From Paenibacillus lupini (GTDB lineage Bacteria > Bacillota > Bacilli > Paenibacillales > Paenibacillaceae), in contig NZ_JAASRW010000002.1 of assembly GCF_011761355.1 (NCBI RefSeq), positions 62,001-126,000 on the forward strand: a stretch of DNA of 64,000 bases, written 5' to 3'. Numbering within the stretch: the first letter of the stretch is position 1; each line of letters begins with the position of its first letter. The notes beneath the pieces were generated by a model, which was not told the DNA's origin, ran no database searches, and saw only the letters and a program-made list of their open reading frames with translations. The position numbers and the translations under genes were made by a program. Of this stretch, positions 16,921-26,544 are shown one piece after another.

Positions 16921-19821
16921 TTGAGTAACAAAAGAAGAAAGCGCTACGGAATTGCCGTACTGGTTCTACTCGTATTTTTTTTGTCCATTTGGACTTTCTA
17001 CCCTTCGGGTCAGCTGCATAACGGACGTGCTCAGGCGATGGGCGGATTTCAGGCGATTACAGATACGGATGATAAAGGCGGTTATAACGAGTATTTAAAA
17101 AGTTATTCTGCTGATGACAGACCTTCTCAAGTCATTCGTATAGAAGGCGAAAGCTTCGCTGAGAGCGATGGAGAAGGGTTTGAGGTGGACGATCATCCGG
17201 AAGGATTGAACGGAAAAGCAGTCATTACGCCAGATGCCGGCTCGATCAGCTGGAACGTTCCTATTGAGCAAGCCGGACTCTATAATCTTCGGATTCACTA
17301 TTATCCAATTGAGGGGAAAAGCTCAGCCATTGAACGCAAGCTCACGATTAATGATGAGCAGCCGTTTACAGGAGCAGAAGATCTGTTGTTTGACCGGTTA
17401 TGGGGCAACCGTGATGCCAAGATCGAAAGAGATGACCGGGGAAATGATCTTCGTCCAAGGCAGATTGAGAAGCCGGCTTGGCAGCTCAAGCCATTGATGG
17501 ACAGTGAAGGTTATTATGCAGAGCCCTATTTATTCCATTTCGACAAGGGGACACAGAAGCTTACGCTGACGGCTTCCCGAGAGCCGATGGCCATCGACTA
17601 TATCGAGCTGTATCAGGATCAAGCCATCAAGTCCTATGAGGACTTAAAGAAGGATTATGAAGCGGAAGGCTTAAAGCCTGCCAAGGATCAATCTATGATG
17701 ATTCAAGCGGAGGACGCGATGCTAAAATCATCTCCTACGCTATATCCATTGTCTGACAAGTCAAGCCCTGCCGTTATTCCGTATGATGTGTCCAAGATCC
17801 GGATTAACGCAATCGGCGGCGTGAACTGGAAGCTGCCGGGGCAGTGGATGGAGTGGGAAGTGGATGTACAACAGGATGGATTATATCAGATTGCTTTAAA
17901 AAGAAAACAGGATCAGCTTCGTGGTGTATTCAGCACACGCAGTCTGATGATTGATGGCGAATATCCGTTTAAAGAAATGAAGCAGATTCCGTTTAATTTC
18001 GATATGGACTGGAAAATGGACGTCATGGGCGGTGATGAGCCTTATTTGTTCCATTTGACGAAAGGCAAGCACATGCTTCGTTTGTCCGTATCCCTGGGCG
18101 AGATCGCTCCGCTGCTACAGACGATTGAATCAAGCGTCCTGCAGCTTAATGAGATATACAGAAAGATTCTGATCATTACCTCCAATTCGCCTGATCCGTA
18201 CCGTGATTATCAGCTCGAGAAGCGGATTCCGGAGATGACAGAGGTGTTCAAGACGCAGGCAGCTACGATAAAGAGTGTTGCCGATTATCTCGAACAAACA
18301 ACAGGCGAGCAAAGCGATAAAGTAGCGGTTCTCCATACGATGGTGACTCAGCTTGAGGAGATGGCTGCAAAGCCTGAAACGGTTGCTAAACGGCTGACCG
18401 CTTTCAAGATTAATGTCGGCGGACTTGGTACTTGGATATTGAATGTCAGAGTACAGCCGCTTACGCTGGACTATTTAGTCGTATCTTCCCCTGAAGCAGA
18501 GCTTCCGCGGGCAAGTGCAACCTTTTTCCAAAAGGTTAAGCATGAGCTTGGAGGACTGATTGCTTCTTACACGGAGGACTACGACAGCATCGGCAATACA
18601 AAGAAAAGCGACAAGTCAATCACCGTATGGATTACGACCGGCCGGGATCAGGCGCAAGTATTAAAGAGCCTGATCGATGAGAGCTTCACGCCGGAGTCGA
18701 AAATATCCGTGAAGCTAAGGCTTGTTCCGGCTAATATTCTGCTTCCTGCGACGCTAGCTGATGAGGGACCTGATGTTGCCATGCAGATTGGGGAAGATGT
18801 GCCGGTCAACTATGCGATGAGGAAAGCTTCAGCGGATTTGTCCGAATTCCCTGACTTCAAAGAAGTTGCCTCCAGGTTCAACGACAGCGCTTTGGTTCCT
18901 TATAAATACAGCAATGGCGTATACGCCTTGCCGGAGCAGCAGACCTTCCCGATGCTCTTCTACCGGAAAGACGTGCTGGCAGAGCTTGGATTAACACCAC
19001 CTCAAACCTGGCAGGAAGTATACAATATGATTTCCGTGCTGCAGAAGCATAATATGGAATTCTGGCTTCCAATCGACGACGTAAAGAATAATGCGAATCT
19101 GATACCGAACACAACTTTCTCGATGATGCTCTATCAGAATAACGGTAAGTTCTATACCGATGATGACAAGAAAAGCGCACTCGATTCGGACATTTCCATG
19201 GAAGTTTTCAAGAAATGGACGCAGTTCTATACCAACTATAAGTTTCCGCTGATTGCGGATTTCCCGAACCGGTTCCGTACCGGCGAGATGCCGATTGGGA
19301 TTGCGGATTATACGACTTACAACAACTTGACGGTAATGGCGCCTGAGATTAAGGGGCTATGGGACTTTACGATGGTGCCGGGGACGGAAATGCCTGACGG
19401 TACGGTAAATCATGAAGTGGCCAGCCATACAACCGCTGTGATGATGCTGGAGAATGCCAAGGATAAGGATGCGTCATGGGAGTTCATGAAATGGTGGACC
19501 AGCAAGGAGACACAAATTGCATACGGCCGCGAGATGGAAGGACTGCTCGGAGAAGCCGCTCGTTATCCGACCGCTAATATTGAAGCACTCGAAGAATTAC
19601 CATGGCCAGTCAAGGATTATCAGAACCTCCAAAGCCAGTGGCAATGGGTGGAAGGAATTCCTCAGGTTCCGGGCGGCTATTTCACCGGACGCCATCTGGA
19701 TAATGCCTTCCGGAAAGTAGTCAACGGCAGTGAGAATCCTCGTGAAGCCTTATCGGATTATCTCTTGTATATCAATGATGAAATCGCAATTAAGCGAAAA
19801 GAATTTAAATTACCGAACTAG
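16921..19821 (+). CDS. membrane-anchored solute-binding protein with N-terminal carbohydrate-binding-like modules
   Basis: A 966-aa protein. It has an uncleaved anchor or signal (GIAVLVLLVFFLSIWTF, about residues 9-27) and two beta-sandwich regions resembling CBM35/CBM6 (about 60-225, RIEGESFAESDGEGFEV and YNLRIHYYPIEG; about 255-400, IQAEDAMLKSSPTLY and GLYQIALKRK). A helical segment (about 410-520) precedes a family-1 solute-binding domain from about 565 (ITVWITTGRDQAQVLKSL, PMLFYRKDVLAELGL, MPIGIADYTTYNNL). This is about twice the usual binding-protein length. The surface-fixed layout suggests it holds polymer ends close to the permeases (inference). TTG start with GCAGGAGGGG upstream. Second gene of the importer operon. 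Confidence 0.75.
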   Translation: MSNKRRKRYGIAVLVLLVFFLSIWTFYPSGQLHNGRAQAMGGFQAITDTDDKGGYNEYLKSYSADDRPSQVIRIEGESFAESDGEGFEVDDHPEGLNGKAVITPDAGSISWNVPIEQAGLYNLRIHYYPIEGKSSAIERKLTINDEQPFTGAEDLLFDRLWGNRDAKIERDDRGNDLRPRQIEKPAWQLKPLMDSEGYYAEPYLFHFDKGTQKLTLTASREPMAIDYIELYQDQAIKSYEDLKKDYEAEGLKPAKDQSMMIQAEDAMLKSSPTLYPLSDKSSPAVIPYDVSKIRINAIGGVNWKLPGQWMEWEVDVQQDGLYQIALKRKQDQLRGVFSTRSLMIDGEYPFKEMKQIPFNFDMDWKMDVMGGDEPYLFHLTKGKHMLRLSVSLGEIAPLLQTIESSVLQLNEIYRKILIITSNSPDPYRDYQLEKRIPEMTEVFKTQAATIKSVADYLEQTTGEQSDKVAVLHTMVTQLEEMAAKPETVAKRLTAFKINVGGLGTWILNVRVQPLTLDYLVVSSPEAELPRASATFFQKVKHELGGLIASYTEDYDSIGNTKKSDKSITVWITTGRDQAQVLKSLIDESFTPESKISVKLRLVPANILLPATLADEGPDVAMQIGEDVPVNYAMRKASADLSEFPDFKEVASRFNDSALVPYKYSNGVYALPEQQTFPMLFYRKDVLAELGLTPPQTWQEVYNMISVLQKHNMEFWLPIDDVKNNANLIPNTTFSMMLYQNNGKFYTDDDKKSALDSDISMEVFKKWTQFYTNYKFPLIADFPNRFRTGEMPIGIADYTTYNNLTVMAPEIKGLWDFTMVPGTEMPDGTVNHEVASHTTAVMMLENAKDKDASWEFMKWWTSKETQIAYGREMEGLLGEAARYPTANIEALEELPWPVKDYQNLQSQWQWVEGIPQVPGGYFTGRHLDNAFRKVVNGSENPREALSDYLLYINDEIAIKRKEFKLPN

Positions 19822-19838
19822 CTTGGGGGTGAATTCCG

Positions 19839-20804
19839 ATGCCTGAAACGAGTCAAACCGTAATCGTGCCTGTGCCTGATCTCATTAAGCAGCCAGTCAA
19901 GGTATCAAGATTGGCGCAAACGTTCCAAGAGATCAAGAAAAACAAGCACTATTATATCCTGATGAGCCCTTACATGATTATTTTCACCCTGTTTACCATT
20001 ATTCCGGTTGTATTCTCGATCTGTCTCAGTTTTTTCTATTTCAATATGCTCGAATTCCCAAGGTTCGTAGGATGGGACAATTATTCCAGGCTGTTTCTGA
20101 ATGATGATGTCTTTATGATTGCCTTGCGGAATACCTTCATGTTCGCTGTCATTACAGGACCAATCAGCTATCTCGCCTGCTTCCTATTTGCCTGGATTAT
20201 TAATGAGCTGTCTCCGAAAATCCGGGCGATTATGACTTTGATTTTTTATGCTCCATCAATTGCAGGAAATGTGTATTTCATATGGCTGATCGTATTTTCA
20301 GGAGACCGTTACGGTTACTTGAATGGTTTCCTGATCAAATTCGGCTTTATTCTGGAGCCGATCCAATGGCTTACGAACGAGAATTATATTCTGACCATCG
20401 TTATTATCGTTCAGTTGTGGCTGAGCCTTGGTACCAGCTTCCTTGCGTTTATCGCAGGGCTTCAGACGATTGATCGAACACTTATAGAAGCAGGCGCAGT
20501 TGACGGAATCCGGAACCGTTGGCAGGAGCTGTGGTTCATTACGCTTCCATCGATGAGGCCGCAGCTGTTATTCGGCGCAGTTCTTCAAATTACTGCTTCG
20601 TTCGCCGTAGCGGATGTTTCCATCGCGCTGGCGGGCTTCCCAAGTGTTAACTACGCAGCGCACACAATTGTCACACATCTGATGGATTATGGCACAATCC
20701 GCTTTGAGATGGGTTATGCCTCGGCCATTGCAACCGTTCTATTCCTGATTATGGTGGGTGCCAATAAGCTGACCCAGAAATTGCTTAGAAAGGTCGGTGA
20801 GTGA
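19839..20804 (+). CDS. CUT1 sugar ABC permease, MalF/LplB type (pair 1)
   Basis: A 321-aa inner-membrane permease with six predicted helices (first near YMIIFTLFTIIPVVFSICLS). The cytoplasmic EAA loop is EAGAVDGIRNRWQELWFITLP, which docks the shared ATPase. It partners the next gene, whose start overlaps its stop by 4 nt. GGGGGTG precedes the ATG at 19839. No ATPase gene lies in the operon, as usual for firmicute importers that use a MsmX-type ATPase encoded elsewhere. Confidence 0.9.
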   Translation: MPETSQTVIVPVPDLIKQPVKVSRLAQTFQEIKKNKHYYILMSPYMIIFTLFTIIPVVFSICLSFFYFNMLEFPRFVGWDNYSRLFLNDDVFMIALRNTFMFAVITGPISYLACFLFAWIINELSPKIRAIMTLIFYAPSIAGNVYFIWLIVFSGDRYGYLNGFLIKFGFILEPIQWLTNENYILTIVIIVQLWLSLGTSFLAFIAGLQTIDRTLIEAGAVDGIRNRWQELWFITLPSMRPQLLFGAVLQITASFAVADVSIALAGFPSVNYAAHTIVTHLMDYGTIRFEMGYASAIATVLFLIMVGANKLTQKLLRKVGE

Positions 20805-21679
20805 CGTTGAACAGTTGGACGGCGGTTTTCCGTATTCAGAAAAAACTTAACCGGTCCCTTACCGTCAGTTTTTTACTCTTCCTGCTTCTTGCCGTGTTCG
20901 GCCTGTTTATGGCCATTCCGCTAGTCTACGCAGTGAACAATGCCTTCAAACCGCTGGATGAGTTGTTTATCTTCCCGCCTAGGGTAATGGTAAACAATCC
21001 GACGCTGGATAATTTCTTTGACTTATTTGCTCTAATGGGTAATTCCTGGGTTCCATTGTCCCGCTATATCGCTAATACGCTGGTTATTACGCTTGTGGGA
21101 ACCTTTGGGCATATTCTTCTTGCATCAGCAGCAGCTTATCCGCTTGCCAAGCATAAGTTTCCAGGCTCCCAGATCATTTTCTCGACCGTAGTCTTGTCAC
21201 TGATGTTCTCTGGCACGGTTACAGCCATCCCAAACTATATGATGATGTCTTGGCTGGGCTGGATTAACACGCATTTATCAATTATTGTTCCATCGCTTGC
21301 TTTCCCACTGGGGCTATTCCTAATGAAGCAGTTCATGGAACAGATCCCGGATGCGTTAGTGGAAGCTGCCAAGATTGATGGAGCAAGCGAGTACCGGATC
21401 TATTGGCAGATTGTGATGCCCAATGTAAAGCCTGCATGGCTCACCCTTATGATTTTGCAATTCCCTATGCTGTGGGGCTCTGACGGGGGCAACTTTATCT
21501 ACAGTGAAAATCTCAAGACGCTTCATTACGCATTGGGACAAATATCTGCCGGAGGAATTGCCAGGGCTGGCGTTGGGGCTGCCGTTGCGCTCATTCTGAT
21601 GGTCGTTCCAATCACGCTCTTCATCATATCCCAGAGCAGTGTCATCCAGACGATGGCCACTTCCGGGATGAAAGAGTAG
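20801..21679 (+). CDS. CUT1 sugar ABC permease, MalG type (pair 1)
   Basis: A 292-aa permease with a first helix LLFLLLAVFGLFMAIPLVYAV and the EAA loop EAAKIDGASEYRIYWQIVMP. It starts at GTG 20801, overlapping the previous stop in GTGA, so translation is coupled. Together with the preceding protein it forms the first of two heterodimeric channels in this operon. Substrate is inferred to be a xylan or arabinoxylan oligosaccharide from the neighbouring enzymes. Confidence 0.9.
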   Translation: MTLNSWTAVFRIQKKLNRSLTVSFLLFLLLAVFGLFMAIPLVYAVNNAFKPLDELFIFPPRVMVNNPTLDNFFDLFALMGNSWVPLSRYIANTLVITLVGTFGHILLASAAAYPLAKHKFPGSQIIFSTVVLSLMFSGTVTAIPNYMMMSWLGWINTHLSIIVPSLAFPLGLFLMKQFMEQIPDALVEAAKIDGASEYRIYWQIVMPNVKPAWLTLMILQFPMLWGSDGGNFIYSENLKTLHYALGQISAGGIARAGVGAAVALILMVVPITLFIISQSSVIQTMATSGMKE

Positions 21680-21693
21680 AAGGGAGCCAAAGC

Positions 21694-23151
21694 ATGATGT
21701 GGGTACAGAAAAAAATATACCTCCTCATTGCCCTATGCTGCTTAGTGGGTATAGGCGCAGGAGGAACAATGGTTCAGGCGGCGGATGGCGCAGAATCCTA
21801 TAACTATTCTTATTGGGGGTTAACTACCGTTGCTCCAGCAGCCTATCAGGCAAATGTTTTGTGGAACGGTGAAAGTATAGGAGCAGGAGCTTTCAAAGAG
21901 CCAAGCGATTTTCATGTGACAGAGGATCAACAAATCTATGTGCTTGATTCAGGCAATAACCGAGTTGTCGTGCTGGATAACAAGTTCCAGCAAGTACAGA
22001 CGATCAGTTCGTTTGTCCATGGCGGCAAAGAAGAGACCTTTAATAATCCCCAAGGATTGTTCGTTACCGGCAATAAGCAGCTTGTAGTAGCAGACACCGG
22101 CAATAAACGGATTGTCCAGCTTGATCAGAGCAATAATCTGATAAAAGTTATTGAAGCTCCAAAGTCAGATATGCTGAACGAGAAATTTGATTTTCAGCCG
22201 GTACGGGTTGTTGTTGATAAGGCGCAGCGGATTTATGTCATGTCCACTGGCGTGTACGACGGATTTATGGAATTTAGTCCGGACGGCACGTTTACTTCGT
22301 TCGTTGGAGCGAACAAGGTCTTCTTTAATCCGACGGATTATTTATGGAAGATGCTATCGACCAAAGCACAGAAAAGCCAGATGGTCATGTTTACGCCAAC
22401 CGAATTTACGAATCTGGACATCGACCAGGAAGGCTTTATTTATGCAACGAACGGTCAGGAAAGCGGGAATGTCAAAAAACTGAATGCCCAGGGCAATGAT
22501 ATCTTACGGAGAAACGGATACTTTGCCCCCGAAGGTGACATTCGCTATAGGACTGCTGATGGACCATCCCGATTAATCGATATTGACGTAGGTGACAGCG
22601 AGATTTTCTCCATTCTGGACGGCAAACGGGGCAGAATTTTTACTTACGACGGAGATGGCCATTTGTTGTATGTGTTCGGCGGAATGGGCAATCAAATGGG
22701 GCAATTCAATACGCCGGTGGCTATTGAGCGACTTGGCGATGAATTCCTCGTGCTTGATAAAGCACTTGGTGAGATTACTGTATTCCAGACAACCGAGTAC
22801 GGCCGCACGCTTAATGAAGCTGTCAGAGCTTATTACAATGGTGATGAAGATAAAGCCTATAGCTTGTATCAGCAGACAATCAACATGAACTCCAATCTGG
22901 AATTTGCGTATGCGGGGATTGGTAAGTCACTGCTGCGTCAAGGCGATTATCACGAAGCCATGAAATATTTCAAGGAGAGTATGGATCAGAAGGATTATTC
23001 CAAGGCCTTCCTGCTTTACCGCAAAGAAGTGCTCCGCGAGTATTTCCCCGGAATCATGACAGGCGTTCTTCTAGTCATTGTTTGTTGGTTCGGGATCAGC
23101 AAGTACCGGAAACGGAAAGGGGTGAAGAAGGTTGCCTTCATGGAACAGTGA
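21694..23151 (+). CDS. membrane-anchored NHL-repeat/TPR protein
   Basis: A 485-aa protein with a signal peptide (about residues 1-28, ending MVQA) and a beta-propeller of NHL-type repeats (FKEPSDFHVTEDQQIYVLDSGNNRVVVLD, FNNPQGLFVTGNKQLVVADTGNKRIVQLD). Two TPR-like helical hairpins follow near 375-435 (AVRAYYNGDEDKAYSLYQQT, LRQGDYHEAMKYFKES). A C-terminal transmembrane helix (GVLLVIVCWFGI) is followed by a basic tail. The propeller should face outside. NHL propellers bind proteins, sugars or nucleic acids; none is assigned here. It lies between permease pair 1 and a Yip1 gene, overlapping the latter by 20 nt, so it is probably an accessory part of the uptake machinery (inference). Confidence 0.8.
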   Translation: MMWVQKKIYLLIALCCLVGIGAGGTMVQAADGAESYNYSYWGLTTVAPAAYQANVLWNGESIGAGAFKEPSDFHVTEDQQIYVLDSGNNRVVVLDNKFQQVQTISSFVHGGKEETFNNPQGLFVTGNKQLVVADTGNKRIVQLDQSNNLIKVIEAPKSDMLNEKFDFQPVRVVVDKAQRIYVMSTGVYDGFMEFSPDGTFTSFVGANKVFFNPTDYLWKMLSTKAQKSQMVMFTPTEFTNLDIDQEGFIYATNGQESGNVKKLNAQGNDILRRNGYFAPEGDIRYRTADGPSRLIDIDVGDSEIFSILDGKRGRIFTYDGDGHLLYVFGGMGNQMGQFNTPVAIERLGDEFLVLDKALGEITVFQTTEYGRTLNEAVRAYYNGDEDKAYSLYQQTINMNSNLEFAYAGIGKSLLRQGDYHEAMKYFKESMDQKDYSKAFLLYRKEVLREYFPGIMTGVLLVIVCWFGISKYRKRKGVKKVAFMEQ

Positions 23152-23767
23152 GCTGTACAAATATCCGTTATATTTGATTCTGCATCCCTTTAATGGCTTC
23201 TGGGAATTGAAATATGAACGCAGTCGGAAGATGAATCTGGTCATCTCCTTGGTCATCTTGTTCCTGCTGATCGTCATGAAGATTATGAAGACCCAGTACA
23301 GCGGATTTCTTGTCAACATTGTATATCCGGACAGTATTAACAGTCTGATGGAGACGTTATATGTCGTGGTGCCTGTCCTGTTCTGGTGTGTAGCGAATTG
23401 GTCGCTGACAACCTTAATGGACGGGGAAGGCAAATTTGTCGATATCTTTACCTCGACTTGCTTTGCCTTGGTACCCCTCCTGGTCATTCAATTGCCATGG
23501 ATCGGGCTGAGTAACCTCATTTCGCTGGAAGAGGTATCTTTCTATCAATTTTTCAATAGTTTGTCTGTACTCTGGTGCGCCTATCTCCTGTTTGTCGGCA
23601 ATATGACAGTACAGCAATATTCACCGTCGAAGACAATCGGAACCATTATTCTCACTATTGTGGCCATGGCGTTTATGGCTTTCTTATGCTTATTATTCTT
23701 TAGTTTGATTCAGCAGATGATCGCTTTCGTACAAGTCATTCACCAGGAAATCGTGCTTAGGCGTTAG
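23132..23767 (+). CDS. Yip1-family integral membrane protein
   Basis: A 211-aa protein with five predicted helices (LVISLVILFLLIVMK, LYVVVPVLFWCVANW, ALVPLLVIQLPW, LSVLWCAYLLFVGNM, IILTIVAMAFMAFLCLLFFSL). The N-terminal segment YKYPLYLILHPFNGFWELKYE is typical of bacterial Yip1-domain proteins. Their function in bacteria is not established. TTG start with AAAGGGGTG upstream; the gene overlaps the NHL gene by 20 nt, implying coupled synthesis and perhaps a complex between the two. A pair of structured repeats follows before the next gene. Confidence 0.75.
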   Translation: MPSWNSELYKYPLYLILHPFNGFWELKYERSRKMNLVISLVILFLLIVMKIMKTQYSGFLVNIVYPDSINSLMETLYVVVPVLFWCVANWSLTTLMDGEGKFVDIFTSTCFALVPLLVIQLPWIGLSNLISLEEVSFYQFFNSLSVLWCAYLLFVGNMTVQQYSPSKTIGTIILTIVAMAFMAFLCLLFFSLIQQMIAFVQVIHQEIVLRR

Positions 23768-23771
23768 CAGC

Positions 23772-23975
23772 GCTTTCGAAGCAAGAATTGCTTCACAATT
23801 CTTTTGAGCTTACGAAGTATGAATCATCACAATGGCCTGAAGCTGGCCATTGGGTGATCATTCATGAGGCATATGCTTTCGAAGCAAGAATTGCTTCACA
23901 ATTCTTTTAAGTTGATGCTTACGAAGTATGAATCATCACAATGGCCAGAAGCTGGCCATTTGGGTGATCATTCAT
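23772..23975 (+). repeat. two tandem copies of a structured about 95-100 bp intergenic repeat
   Basis: Copy 1 spans 23772-23865 and copy 2 spans 23875-23975. They are nearly identical apart from a short insertion in copy 2. Each begins GCTTTCGAAGC, has a hairpin GAAGCAA-GAA-TTGCTTC, and ends in a long imperfect stem joining ATGAATCATCACAATGGCC with GGCCATT and GGTGATCATTCAT. Both lie inside the operon between the Yip1 gene and the DUF5696-type gene. The second copy ends 17 nt before the start codon and just upstream of its ribosome-binding site. Confidence 0.85.
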
Positions 23976-23991
23976 TTGAGGAGGCAAGAAG

Positions 23992-26544
23992 ATGAATAAG
24001 GCCAGAATGGCCCTGCTGACCGCATGCTGTCTGGTTGGGATCATGCTTGCCGGATGCTCGGATTCCACATCGGGCAAACAGGCGGGAGAAGCCGAGCAAG
24101 CCGCAATGGCGTTTACGCAGGGAAAGGCTTTGAGCGCGTCCTTCAGTGATCCCCGCTTTGCCGACATGAAAGGGGTGGCCGAGAATGATCAACTTCAGTT
24201 ATTCGCAGATGATCAGACTGGTGCTATCGCTGTTCTTAATAAGCAAAGCGGAGATGTTTGGCGCAGTAACCCACCCGGCAGCAACGGGGATACTCTTGCT
24301 GCCGGGGTAAATAAGGACTTATTATCAGCTCAGATCAAGCTGGACTTCTACAATAATTTCGGTCAGCTTAACTCGATTAATTCCTATTCGGACAGCGTAG
24401 TTAACAAACAGATCAACATGGAGAAACTTCCGAATGGTCTCAGCGTTACCTATCAATTCGGCAAGGCGGAGAAAACGCTTGAAGATATGCCCAAGATGAT
24501 GACTACTGAGCGGTTTGAGGCATTAAACAAGAAGCTGGACAAAACGGGACAACGTGCGCTAAAAATCGCCTATAAAGAAAATAAGGAACAGACGGCGTAT
24601 GAACGAAATGACAGCGCGTTAAACGGGCTTCAGCTTGACCGGGCACTAAAAGCGATCGAAGCTGCCGGCTATTCGGAGGAAGATCTGAAGAAAGATATGG
24701 AGGAGCTTCATTTCTCTCAGGAGAAAACAGCCCCGAGAATATTCGAAGCTACACTTGAGTACACCTTGGACGGCAACAGTCTGATTGCTACCGTCCCGGT
24801 GAAAGATATTCACTACCCCAAAGAGTATCCGGTAAACAGTGTATCCTTCCTTAATTTCTTTGGAGCAGGCGGGACAGACGAGAAAGGAACGATGCTTGTT
24901 CCTGACGGCTCCGGTGCACTTATTAACTTTAACAGCGGAAAAACCAGATACCCTTCTTATCAGCAGCTTGTCTATGGTCAAGACAAAACAATGGCAAGAA
25001 CAGAAGATGCTGCAAGAGAAGAGGCAGTCAGACTTCCGGTATTCGGTATCATTCGTGAGAACAGCGCTTTCCTTGGCATTATAGAGCAAGGGGAATCAAT
25101 TGCAACGATTAATGCGGATATTAGCGGCAGGCTGAACAGCTATAACTACGTTTACCCAAGTTTTAATGTCGTCAATAAAGGCGAGGTAACGTTGGATGCC
25201 AACGGTCAGCAGCGTTCTCTTCCGAAGTTCCAGGAAAATCCGATGAAGTCTGATTTTGTTGTTCGATATGCCTTCCTGAACGGGAAGGATGCCACTTATC
25301 AGGGAATGGCCAGCTATTACAAAGAGTACCTGGTCAATAACAAAGCTTTGCCTGTTCGGGAGAAAGCTGCAGTTGAGGATAACATTCCATTCTACCTCCA
25401 ACTGGACGGAAGTATTACGGATAAAAAGCATTTTATGGGCATTCCGTATCGTGCGCTAGAGACATTGACTACCTTCAGTGAAGCTAAAGCGATTATCAAT
25501 CAGATGAAGCAGCTGGATATTCATAATATTAAGCTGAAGTATGCCGGATGGTTTAACGGGGGGCTTGATCATAAAGTGCCCAAATCTATTTCGGTAGACA
25601 GTGAGATCGGTGGAAGCAAAGGGCTGAAGGACTTGGCATCGTTTGCTGCAGGCAACGGGGTTACGCTTTATCCAGACGTAGCGCTCCTGACGGCAAATAG
25701 TGGCGCGGATTTTGATGAATCCAAATCGGCATCCAGAACGCTAAGAGGGAACCCTGCAGCGATTTATCCGGTAGACTTGGCTTTAAATCGGCGAGATATT
25801 AACAAATCTCCATCTTATATCGTTTCGCCTCGGCTTGTTGAGAGCTATGTAGATTCAACTTTGAAAGCGATCAGTAAATTTAATACGGATGGCATTTCGC
25901 TCAGGGACCTTGCCGATCAATTGAACAGTGATTACCGGAAGCATGATCAGATCGACAGAACAGAGTCCGAGAAGATATCCAAGGCGGCACTAGCGAAGCT
26001 GCAGGATGGGAATCTGCAGGTGATGGGTAACGGCGGTAATGCTTATGCGCTTTCCTACTTATCTGACCTTACTGATGCTCCGATGGGTAACAGCGGCTTT
26101 AAGCTGGAGGATGAGCAAATTCCGTTCTATCAGATGGTTGTCCGCGGATTTGTGGATTATACGGGAGCTCCTTATAACCTGTCCAATTATACCAATGAGA
26201 AGCAATATATTCTGCAGTGTCTGGAGTATGGCGCTAATGTGTATTTCGAATGGATCTATGAGCCGAATTATTCGGTGAAGGACACCGATCATAACGAGCT
26301 GTTTGCGGTGAACTACAAGCTGTGGATTGACAAGGCTGCAGGCATGTATCAAGAGGTGAACAAGGTTCTGAAGAGTGTCCAACATGAGCCGATTACAGGA
26401 CATGAGAAGCTGCAACAAGGCGTTTATAAGACGGTGTATGGAAATGGCATGTATGTCATTGTCAACTATAACCACTCACAAGTGACGATAGAAGGCAAGA
26501 CCATTGAAGCTGAGAGCTACATGACGGGTGGTGGCCAATCTTGA
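23992..26544 (+). CDS. DUF5696-type surface lipoprotein
   Basis: An 850-aa lipoprotein (signal MALLTACCLVGIM, lipobox LAGC near residue 22). I recognise the DUF5696 family of paenibacilli from features such as GAIAVLNKQSGDVWRSNP, an N-terminal beta-rich domain, and a barrel-like C-terminal half (DGISLRDLADQLNSDY, NVYFEWIYEP, VYGNGMYVIVNYN). The family has no established function known to me. The barrel plus C-terminal sandwich is reminiscent of large glycoside hydrolases, but I cannot name catalytic residues. GGAGGCAAGAAG precedes the ATG. It lies between the two permease pairs, and its stop overlaps the next start by 4 nt, marking it as part of the uptake complex or its surface processing. 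Confidence 0.7.
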   Translation: MNKARMALLTACCLVGIMLAGCSDSTSGKQAGEAEQAAMAFTQGKALSASFSDPRFADMKGVAENDQLQLFADDQTGAIAVLNKQSGDVWRSNPPGSNGDTLAAGVNKDLLSAQIKLDFYNNFGQLNSINSYSDSVVNKQINMEKLPNGLSVTYQFGKAEKTLEDMPKMMTTERFEALNKKLDKTGQRALKIAYKENKEQTAYERNDSALNGLQLDRALKAIEAAGYSEEDLKKDMEELHFSQEKTAPRIFEATLEYTLDGNSLIATVPVKDIHYPKEYPVNSVSFLNFFGAGGTDEKGTMLVPDGSGALINFNSGKTRYPSYQQLVYGQDKTMARTEDAAREEAVRLPVFGIIRENSAFLGIIEQGESIATINADISGRLNSYNYVYPSFNVVNKGEVTLDANGQQRSLPKFQENPMKSDFVVRYAFLNGKDATYQGMASYYKEYLVNNKALPVREKAAVEDNIPFYLQLDGSITDKKHFMGIPYRALETLTTFSEAKAIINQMKQLDIHNIKLKYAGWFNGGLDHKVPKSISVDSEIGGSKGLKDLASFAAGNGVTLYPDVALLTANSGADFDESKSASRTLRGNPAAIYPVDLALNRRDINKSPSYIVSPRLVESYVDSTLKAISKFNTDGISLRDLADQLNSDYRKHDQIDRTESEKISKAALAKLQDGNLQVMGNGGNAYALSYLSDLTDAPMGNSGFKLEDEQIPFYQMVVRGFVDYTGAPYNLSNYTNEKQYILQCLEYGANVYFEWIYEPNYSVKDTDHNELFAVNYKLWIDKAAGMYQEVNKVLKSVQHEPITGHEKLQQGVYKTVYGNGMYVIVNYNHSQVTIEGKTIEAESYMTGGGQS

